DNA of 64,000 nucleotides from an uncultured Paracoccaceae bacterium (GTDB taxonomy: Bacteria > Pseudomonadota > Alphaproteobacteria > Rhodobacterales > Rhodobacteraceae): positions 1-64,000 of the forward strand of contig CAKSTR010000005.1 of the NCBI GenBank assembly GCA_934500835.1, read 5' to 3'. Below are positions 57,106-64,000 of this stretch, piece after piece (within the stretch, counting starts at the first letter, position 1; the number at the start of each line of letters is the position of its first letter). A program made the position numbers and the translations under genes. A model generated the notes under the pieces. The model worked only from the letters and a program-made list of their open reading frames with translations. It searched no databases and was not told where the DNA came from.

Positions 57106-57828
57106 CTATTGAAGACAATCCCTGAGTGCGCGGATTGTCGCGGCATCGGTGCGCCGTTCGGTGGCCGGACCGAAACCGAGATCCACGGCGGGGCCGGCAA
57201 CTGCATGGGGCAGGGCGCAGGAGCCGTGCAACTCGGTGATCCCCATCGCCACGAAGCGCGCCGCATTCGCCGGTGAAACGCCGGACCCCGGCATGATCGA
57301 GATCCGCCCCCGCGCCTGCGCGACCAGGGCTGCGATCCTGTCCGCTCCGGCCTCGGCCGTGCGGGCACCGCCCGAGGTCAGGATACGCGAAAAACCGGCC
57401 TCGATGGCCTGTTCCAGCGCCTCCGCGGGATCGGGCACCAGGTCGAAGGCGCGGTGCAGGGTGCAATCCATGCCCCGATCCCCGCCTTTTGCGGCCGCGA
57501 TCAGCCGCGCCAGCGCCGCCAGGTCCAGCCGCCCGTCCGGCAGGCTGGCACCCAGCACGACGCCCGCCAGCCGGGCGGCCCTTGCGGCGGTGATGTCCAC
57601 CTCCATTTGCGCCAGTTCAGCGGCGGAAAACACGAAATCCCCCGCCCGTGGCCGGATCATCGCCATGACCGGAACGCCGCAGGTCGCCGCCTCGGCCATG
57701 AAACCGGCCGAGGGCGTCAGGCCGCCAACCGGCAGGGCCGTGCACAGTTCGATCCGGTCGGCCCTACCCGCCACTGCGGCGGCAAGGCCGGCCGAGGTGT
57801 CCACGCAGACCTCAAGCCTTACAGCCAC
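57106..57828 (-). CDS. cutC: copper homeostasis protein CutC family
   Basis: A 240-residue TIM-barrel protein with RLEVCVDTSAGLAAAVAGRADRIELCTALPVGGLTPS, VMAMIRPRAGDFVF, CTLHRAFDLVPDP and ILTSGGARTAEAG, all CutC landmarks. The family was linked to copper tolerance, but the biochemical role is unsettled. I take the GTG at 57828 as start; it lies within the end of the ROK gene (10-bp overlap), and the N-terminus then matches the family. Confidence 0.85.
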   Translation of the reverse strand: MAVRLEVCVDTSAGLAAAVAGRADRIELCTALPVGGLTPSAGFMAEAATCGVPVMAMIRPRAGDFVFSAAELAQMEVDITAARAARLAGVVLGASLPDGRLDLAALARLIAAAKGGDRGMDCTLHRAFDLVPDPAEALEQAIEAGFSRILTSGGARTAEAGADRIAALVAQARGRISIMPGSGVSPANAARFVAMGITELHGSCALPHAVAGPAVDLGFGPATERRTDAATIRALRDCLQ

Positions 57829-58694
57829 GCCGCGGCGCCGGCCATCGCCGCCCCCAGAAGCCCGGCATCGGCGCCGCATTGGGCGGGCACCGCCAGGGGG
57901 CCCGGGTGGCTGCGCAGAATGCGCGCCCGTAGGCCCTCGTCCAGAAATTCCACCAACCCCGGCGCCCGCGACAAGCCGCCGCCCACCGGCACGACCGAGG
58001 CGCCGACCACGTTCAGCACCATGGCCAGTGGCCCGGCCACCAGGTCGCGCCACAGGTCCATCGTGGTGCCGGCCTTGGGATCGCCGGCCTGCCACCCGGC
58101 GATGATGTCCTCGGAGGGGGCGTTGATCCCGGTGCGGATGTGGTGCAGACGCTCAAGCCCTCTTGCGCCGCCGATCATGTCGACACAGCCGGTCTGGCCG
58201 CATCCGCAGTGCAGCGCATAGTCGCCGTGCAGGACCGGACCGTGGCCCCATTCGCCGGCGTAGCCGCCTGCGCCGGTCACCAGCCGCCCGCCGATCACCA
58301 GCCCGCCGCCGACGCCGGTGCCAAGGATGATGCCAAAGACATTGTCGTGCCCGCGCCCCGCACCCTGCCAGGCCTCGGCCAGCGCAAAGCAATCGGCATC
58401 GTTCAGCACCAGAACCGGCAGGCCCGTTGCCTGCCGCAGGGCCGGGCCAAGCGCCAGCCCGTCGATGGCGGCGATATTGGCGACGATGCCGATATCCGTT
58501 TCGGGGTCGACCACCCCCGCGATCGAGATCGCCAGCCCGCGCGCCCCGCTTCCCCGGCTGAACCCGGTGATGGCATGGGTGAAGGCGTCGATGTCATGCG
58601 CGGGCGTCGGCACCTCGCCCAGCGCGCGCAGCGTGGTTCCGTCCCAAAGCGCTGCCCGGATGCGGCTGCCGCCAATGTCGAATGCAAGGATCAT
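57819..58694 (-). CDS. ROK-family sugar kinase
   Basis: A 291-residue kinase: N-terminal phosphate-binding loop (LAFDIGGSRIRAALWDG), the sugar-site region (LNDADCFALAEA), the ATP-binding GIILGTGVGGGLVIGG, GEWGHGP with a zinc ligand, and the zinc-binding CGCGQTGCVD. It resembles N-acetylglucosamine kinase (NagK) or glucokinase; the exact sugar is uncertain. GGAGG lies 5 nt before the ATG. Divergent from pyrF, overlapping cutC. Confidence 0.85.
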   Translation of the reverse strand: MILAFDIGGSRIRAALWDGTTLRALGEVPTPAHDIDAFTHAITGFSRGSGARGLAISIAGVVDPETDIGIVANIAAIDGLALGPALRQATGLPVLVLNDADCFALAEAWQGAGRGHDNVFGIILGTGVGGGLVIGGRLVTGAGGYAGEWGHGPVLHGDYALHCGCGQTGCVDMIGGARGLERLHHIRTGINAPSEDIIAGWQAGDPKAGTTMDLWRDLVAGPLAMVLNVVGASVVPVGGGLSRAPGLVEFLDEGLRARILRSHPGPLAVPAQCGADAGLLGAAMAGAAAWL

Positions 58695-58777
58695 TCCGGC
58701 CTCCATTTCGACCCAGTCTTGACAGGCCGAGCGGTCGCCGTCAAACCGCCCCCGCAAGCCACCATGGGAGAATTGGG

Positions 58778-59476
58778 ATGACCGCCGATGACCGTCTGAT
58801 CGTGGCTCTGGACGTTCCCAATATCGTGCAGGCGCTGGATCTGACGCGAAGGCTGGGCGACTCGGTCAGTTTCTACAAGATCGGGCTGGGGATGCTGACC
58901 GGCGGCGGGCTGGCGCTGGCCAATGAGCTGAAGCAGGTACAGGGCAAGCGCATCTTCCTGGACATGAAGTTCTTCGACATCGGTGCCACGGTCGAAGCCG
59001 CCGTGCGCGGAATCGCGCAATACGACCTGGATTTCCTGACCGTCCATGGCGATCCGCAAGTGGTGCGCGCGGCGGGCGAAGGCAGGAAGGGGTCCGGGAC
59101 GAAGATCCTGGCCGTGACGGTGCTGACAAGTCTGGACCGTGCCGATCTTGATGCGAACCTGATCGTGCCTGGCGCGCTGTCCGAAATCGCGGTGGAACGC
59201 GCGGCCCGCGCGCTTTCGGCCGGTGCCGATGGGGTCATCTGCAGCCCGCAAGAGGCCGCCTTGGTGCGTGCCCTGCCGCAAGCCGCCGGCCGGCTGATCG
59301 TCACGCCCGGCGTCCGGCCCGCCGGTTCCGCCCTTGGCGACCAGAAGCGCGTGGCCACGCCGGCCGAGGCCATTTCCGCCGGGGCCGACCATGTGGTCAT
59401 CGGGCGGCCGATCTGGGCCGCCGCCGACCCCGCCGCCGCCGCCCGCGCCGTGGTGGCCGAGCTTTCCACCCTCTGA
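58778..59476 (+). CDS. pyrF: orotidine 5'-phosphate decarboxylase
   Basis: A 232-residue TIM-barrel enzyme for the last step of UMP synthesis. The catalytic region is FLDMKFFDIGATV, with N-terminal LIVALDVPN and C-terminal TPGVRP and VIGRPI motifs for phosphate binding. Start 58778 has GGGAG 8 nt upstream. A perfect TTGACA (58719-58724) lies upstream, but with a poor -10 at 17-bp spacing. Confidence 0.94.
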   Translation: MTADDRLIVALDVPNIVQALDLTRRLGDSVSFYKIGLGMLTGGGLALANELKQVQGKRIFLDMKFFDIGATVEAAVRGIAQYDLDFLTVHGDPQVVRAAGEGRKGSGTKILAVTVLTSLDRADLDANLIVPGALSEIAVERAARALSAGADGVICSPQEAALVRALPQAAGRLIVTPGVRPAGSALGDQKRVATPAEAISAGADHVVIGRPIWAAADPAAAARAVVAELSTL

Positions 59477-59495
59477 CCCCCTGACGACCCGCAGG

Positions 59496-59535
59496 TTGAC
59501 TTGGGGCACGCATATATTTAACATGCGAAATATAT
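59496..59535 (+). promoter_or_regulatory. hpa promoter with overlapping AT-rich operator-like palindrome
   Basis: TTGACT (59496-59501), a 17-bp spacer and TAACAT (59519-59524) form a good sigma-70 promoter 28 bp before hpaE. Overlapping the -10 is ATATATTT-N8-AAATATAT (59512-59535), a perfect inverted repeat that stands out in GC-rich DNA. It fits a repressor site of the HpaR/MarR kind; the repressor gene is not in the window. Confidence 0.65.
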
Positions 59536-59552
59536 CAACCTCGGGGGGAGCC

Positions 59553-61058
<1,506 letters not shown>

Positions 61059-61059
61059 C

Positions 61060-62040
61060 ATGCCGATCCCCGCCCCGAACCTTTATCCACCCTTCAACAC
61101 CGTGCGGCTCAGCCATGTCGAACTCGGCGTCACCGACCTGGCCCGCAGTCGCGCCTTCTATGTCGATACGCTGGGCCTGCAGGTGACGGATGAGGATGCC
61201 GACACCATCTATCTGCGGGCGTTGGAAGAGCGCGGCCACCACTGTATCGTCCTGAAACACTGCGAGCGGGCCGAGGCACGTGACCTTGGCTTCAAAGTCT
61301 TTGACGAGGACCATCTGGACCGCGCCGCCACCTTCTTCCGGGGGCGCGATCTGCCGGTGGAGTGGGTCGATCGCCCGTTTCAGGGCCGGACCTTCCGCAC
61401 CCGCGACCCGCAGGGCATTCCGCTGGAATTCTACGCACGGATGGACCGCCTGCCGCCGATCCATCAGAAATACAGTCTCTACAAAGGCGTAAAGCCGCTG
61501 CGGATCGATCATTTCAACTGCTTCTCGCCCAATGTCGATCAGGCCGTCGCCTTCTGGAACGAGATCGGTTTCCGCGTGACGGAATATACCGAGGATGCCG
61601 AGTCCGGCCGTCTCTGGGCGGCATGGACCCATCGCAAGGGCGGCGTGCATGACATCGCCTTTACCAATGGAACCGGCCCGCGCCTGCATCACACCGCCTT
61701 CTGGGTGCCGACTCCGCTGAACATCATCGACCTTCTGGACCTGATGGCCACCACCGGCTGGCTGGCCAATATCGAGCGTGGCCCCGGCCGTCATGGCATA
61801 TCTAACGCCTTCTTCCTGTACATCCGCGACCCGGACGGCCACCGGATCGAGATCTACTGCTCGGACTACCAGACCGTCGATCCCGACCTGGAGCCGATCC
61901 GCTGGGATCTGAAAGACCCGCAACGTCAAACCCTGTGGGGCGCCCCCGCGCCGCGGTCTTGGTTCGAGGAGGGCAGCGTCTTTGCCGGTGCCGCGCTGTC
62001 GGAAAGCGACCTCAAGGCAACTCCGATCGTTGCGCCATGA
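61060..62040 (+). CDS. hpaD: 3,4-dihydroxyphenylacetate 2,3-dioxygenase (vicinal-oxygen-chelate type)
   Basis: A 326-residue extradiol ring-cleavage dioxygenase of the glyoxalase/VOC fold, like the Brevibacterium and Arthrobacter homoprotocatechuate enzymes rather than the E. coli HpaD type. Likely metal ligands are His151 (RIDHFNCF), His210 or 211 (LHHTAFWV) and Glu264 (HRIEIYCSDY). It cleaves homoprotocatechuate to 5-carboxymethyl-2-hydroxymuconate semialdehyde. ATG one base after the hpaE stop region; overlaps hpaG by ATGA. Confidence 0.9.
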   Translation: MPIPAPNLYPPFNTVRLSHVELGVTDLARSRAFYVDTLGLQVTDEDADTIYLRALEERGHHCIVLKHCERAEARDLGFKVFDEDHLDRAATFFRGRDLPVEWVDRPFQGRTFRTRDPQGIPLEFYARMDRLPPIHQKYSLYKGVKPLRIDHFNCFSPNVDQAVAFWNEIGFRVTEYTEDAESGRLWAAWTHRKGGVHDIAFTNGTGPRLHHTAFWVPTPLNIIDLLDLMATTGWLANIERGPGRHGISNAFFLYIRDPDGHRIEIYCSDYQTVDPDLEPIRWDLKDPQRQTLWGAPAPRSWFEEGSVFAGAALSESDLKATPIVAP

Positions 62041-62894
62041 AACGGCTTGCAACCTTCACCGTAGAAGGCCGGCAGCTGTGGGGCGCGGTTGCCGAGACCG
62101 GGCTGATCGCGCTGTCGGACGACTTCCCGCAATGGCCAAGCCTGCGGTCAGTCATCGCGGCGGGGGCGTGGAAAACAGTCTCTGATCTGGCGGAATCGCG
62201 CCCTGTCAGCCACCCCTTCGGCAGCTTTCGCTGGGATATTCCGGTGCCGGACCCCGAGAAGATCCTTTGCGTCGGCGTCAACTTCCCCGACCGCAATGCG
62301 GAATACAAGGACGGGCAGGACGCCCCGCCCCACATGTCGCTGTTCCCGCGCTTCCCGCGCAGTTTTACCGGCCATGAGCAGCCCTTGATCCGGCCACCGG
62401 AAAGCCCGCAACTGGACTACGAAGGCGAAATCGCCGTGGTCATCGGCAAGGCCGGCCGCCGCATTCCACAGGCGCAGGCCCTGACCCATATCGCCGCGCT
62501 GACCCTGTGCAATGAAGGCACCATCCGCGACTGGGTGCGGCACGCCAAGTTCAACGTGACCCAGGGCAAGAACTGGGACGGATCGGGCGCCCTTGGCCCC
62601 TGGCTGGTTCCGTTCCAAAGCGCCGAGCAGATCCTTGATGTCGGTCTTGAATGCCGGGTGAACGGCGAAACCCGGCAGCAGGACCGCACCGGCCGGATGC
62701 TGTTCCCGGTGGCGCAGCAGATCGCCTATATCTCGACCTTCACCACGCTGGTTCCCGGCGACGTCATCATCACCGGCACCCCGACAGGCGCGGGCGCGCG
62801 GCATGATCCGCCAAAGTGGCTGCTTCCGGGCGATGTGATCGAGGTCAGCGCCGAAGGCATCGGAACACTGCGAAACGGGGTACGCGACGAATGA
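62037..62894 (+). CDS. hpaG: FAH-fold decarboxylase/isomerase of homoprotocatechuate degradation
   Basis: A 285-residue fumarylacetoacetase-fold protein with a short N-terminal region and the catalytic domain: KILCVGVNFPDRNAEY, LDYEGEIAVVIGKAG (metal Glu residues), GKNWDGSGALGPWLVP and TGTPTGAG. In this pathway such proteins decarboxylate 5-oxopent-3-ene-1,2,5-tricarboxylate and isomerise the product. It is a single-domain form, unlike the duplicated enteric HpaG. Confidence 0.85.
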   Translation: MKRLATFTVEGRQLWGAVAETGLIALSDDFPQWPSLRSVIAAGAWKTVSDLAESRPVSHPFGSFRWDIPVPDPEKILCVGVNFPDRNAEYKDGQDAPPHMSLFPRFPRSFTGHEQPLIRPPESPQLDYEGEIAVVIGKAGRRIPQAQALTHIAALTLCNEGTIRDWVRHAKFNVTQGKNWDGSGALGPWLVPFQSAEQILDVGLECRVNGETRQQDRTGRMLFPVAQQIAYISTFTTLVPGDVIITGTPTGAGARHDPPKWLLPGDVIEVSAEGIGTLRNGVRDE

Positions 62895-63691
62895 CGCCCG
62901 AGGCCATTTCCGCCTGTGCAGAGACGCTTTTGCGCGCCGAGGAGAGCCGCATCCAGCGCGGCCTGATCTCTGCCGAGCATCCGCAGGCCACGCTGGATGA
63001 CGCCTATGCCATCCAGTCGGCCCTGGTCGCCCGCAAGCTGGCGCAGGGCCGCCGCGTGACCGGCTGGAAGATCGGCCTCACCTCGCGCGCGATGCAGAAC
63101 GCCCTGAACATCACCACGCCGGATTCCGGCGTTCTTCTGGACGACATGCATTTCGCCCCTGGCGGGACGGTGCCCGCGGGCCGATTCATCCAGCCGCGGG
63201 TCGAGGCCGAAATCGCGTTCCTCATGCGCGCGCCATTGCGCGGCGCACAAGTCACACGCGACGACGTGGTTGCAGCAACCGATTGCGTCTGCGCCAGCCT
63301 TGAAATCCTGGATACCCGCGTGCAGCGTGCCGATCCGGTCAGCGGCAAGGTGCGGACGATCATCGACACCGTGGCCGACAACGCCGCCAATGCCGGCATC
63401 GTGCTGGGACAAGCCCGGCATCCCATCGATGCCTTTGATCTGCGATGGGTTGGCGCGGTGGTCAAACGCGACGGCGTGGTCGAGGAAACCGGCCTTGGCG
63501 CCGGCGTGCTGGACGACCCGGTGACCGGCATCTTGTGGCTGGTGCGCCGGCTGGCGGACTACGGGCAGGGGATAGAGCCGGGACAGGTGGTGCTGTCGGG
63601 CAGCTTCATTCGCCCGATAGAGGCCACTCCCGGTAGCCGTTTCAGTGCCGATTTCGGCAGCTTCGGTCAGGTTGCGATCAGCTTCGACTGA
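62891..63691 (+). CDS. hpaH: 2-oxo-hept-4-ene-1,7-dioate hydratase
   Basis: A 266-residue hydratase of the HpaH/MhpD family: GWKIGLTSRAMQNALNITTPDSGVLLDDM, the metal-site RVEAEIAFLM, LEILDTRV and the C-terminal VVLSGSFIRPIEATPGS motif. It hydrates the product of HpaG before aldol cleavage. Overlaps hpaG by ATGA. Its end overlaps the convergent gene by 14 bp; the aldolase (hpaI) and ring hydroxylase are not in the window. Confidence 0.9.
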   Translation: MTPEAISACAETLLRAEESRIQRGLISAEHPQATLDDAYAIQSALVARKLAQGRRVTGWKIGLTSRAMQNALNITTPDSGVLLDDMHFAPGGTVPAGRFIQPRVEAEIAFLMRAPLRGAQVTRDDVVAATDCVCASLEILDTRVQRADPVSGKVRTIIDTVADNAANAGIVLGQARHPIDAFDLRWVGAVVKRDGVVEETGLGAGVLDDPVTGILWLVRRLADYGQGIEPGQVVLSGSFIRPIEATPGSRFSADFGSFGQVAISFD

Positions 63692-64000
63692 TCACGCCCT
63701 GCTCGACCCAGGCATCGAACGTGTCGAGCACGGCCGTGATGAAGCACGCATCGTTGATGTGACAATCCAGTTCGACCAGTTCGACATTGGCGGGGCAGGT
63801 CTTGCGGATCTCGTCGCTGAAGGCGGCCAGCCCTGCGGCATCGGCCAGGGGGCCGCCTTCGCGGTCCCATTCGTTTCCACCCTGTTTGGGCAGGAACAGA
63901 GACGTTTTTCCGCTGGCCGTCGCCAGCTTTCCTGCCATTTCGCGTGCCATCATCCGCCGCTCCTCGGGGCTTTGCACGAAGGATGACAGCAGCCGGTTAT
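63678..64000 (-). CDS. Tm-1-like/UPF0261 family protein (5' partial)
   Basis: Only the C-terminal 107 residues lie in the window; the frame is open to the right edge. The segment FLPKQGGNEWDREGGPLADAAGLAAFSDEIRK followed by VELVELDCHINDACFITAVLDTFDAWV matches the C-terminal end of Tm-1-like ATP-binding proteins (UPF0261). Their function in bacteria is largely unknown. Convergent with hpaH, overlapping it by 14 bp. Confidence 0.72.
   Translation of the reverse strand, partial: NRLLSSFVQSPEERRMMAREMAGKLATASGKTSLFLPKQGGNEWDREGGPLADAAGLAAFSDEIRKTCPANVELVELDCHINDACFITAVLDTFDAWVEQGVISRS

Noticed and set aside
58719..58747. Promoter of pyrF
   Set aside because: TTGACA is perfect, but the hexamer at 17-bp spacing is CAAACC, too poor to annotate as a promoter.

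Overview
The window is high-GC DNA from an alphaproteobacterium, most likely a member of the Rhodobacterales (Rhodobacter/Paracoccus relatives). This inference rests on a petP-petR-like regulator pair, the HDAC-xseB-ispA-dxs gene order, a DUF4170 gene next to waaA and lpxK, long PstA/PstC permeases, a non-pyrrolysine MttB homologue, and an intergenic GC-rich hairpin repeat ending in GATATTTG, present twice here, of a kind I associate with this order. Genes are tightly packed, often with 4-bp ATGA overlaps. I saw no tRNA, rRNA, CRISPR array, insertion sequence, integrase or prophage gene.

Layout. (1) 1-1950 is the C-terminal part of a large Ig-repeat surface protein ending in an outer-membrane beta-barrel. 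(2) 16725 down to 2276 (minus strand) is a collinear run of 13 genes: amiC and amiR, a first peptide/amide-type ABC transporter with an acetamidase/formamidase, then, after only 19 bp, a second peptide-type ABC transporter ending in a D-stereospecific aminopeptidase. A hairpin with a U-tract lies just before amiC, as expected for an antiterminator-controlled operon. I consider this the most interesting system in the window. (3) 20645 to 16869 is a sulfate/thiosulfate importer in the order cysA-sbp-cysT-cysW. (4) 20881-23451 holds an MttB-family methyltransferase and a divergent LysR regulator. (5) 29430 to 23456 is a third peptide-type ABC operon headed by an XRE-cupin regulator.

(6) 29603-35846 holds ilvE, then the plus-strand run petP-petR-HDAC-xseB-ispA-dxs. 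(7) 35897-38341 carries lpxK, waaA and a DUF4170 gene. (8) 40773 to 38451 is the 5-oxoprolinase operon pxpABC. (9) 40897-42067 is an SPFH/NfeD membrane pair. (10) 47605 to 42139 is pstSCAB-phoU behind a PhoB-type box, with a LuxR-type regulator upstream. (11) 48854-50492 holds a second HDAC-fold deacetylase, with a perfect 20-bp palindrome upstream of its start, and ohr. (12) 50644-52858 is a secreted caspase-like/Sel1 protein coupled to a small secreted protein. (13) 52902-55517 is clpB with a sigma-32-like promoter. (14) 55805-59476 carries two uncharacterised genes, cutC, a ROK kinase and pyrF. (15) 59553-63691 is a homoprotocatechuate meta-cleavage operon, hpaE-hpaD-hpaG-hpaH, behind a strong promoter overlapped by an AT-rich palindrome. 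A Tm-1-like gene runs off the right edge.

The overall picture is a metabolically versatile scavenger: three peptide/amide importers, sulfate and phosphate importers, 5-oxoproline recycling, methylated-amine or betaine chemistry and aromatic-acid catabolism, interleaved with core isoprenoid and lipid A genes.
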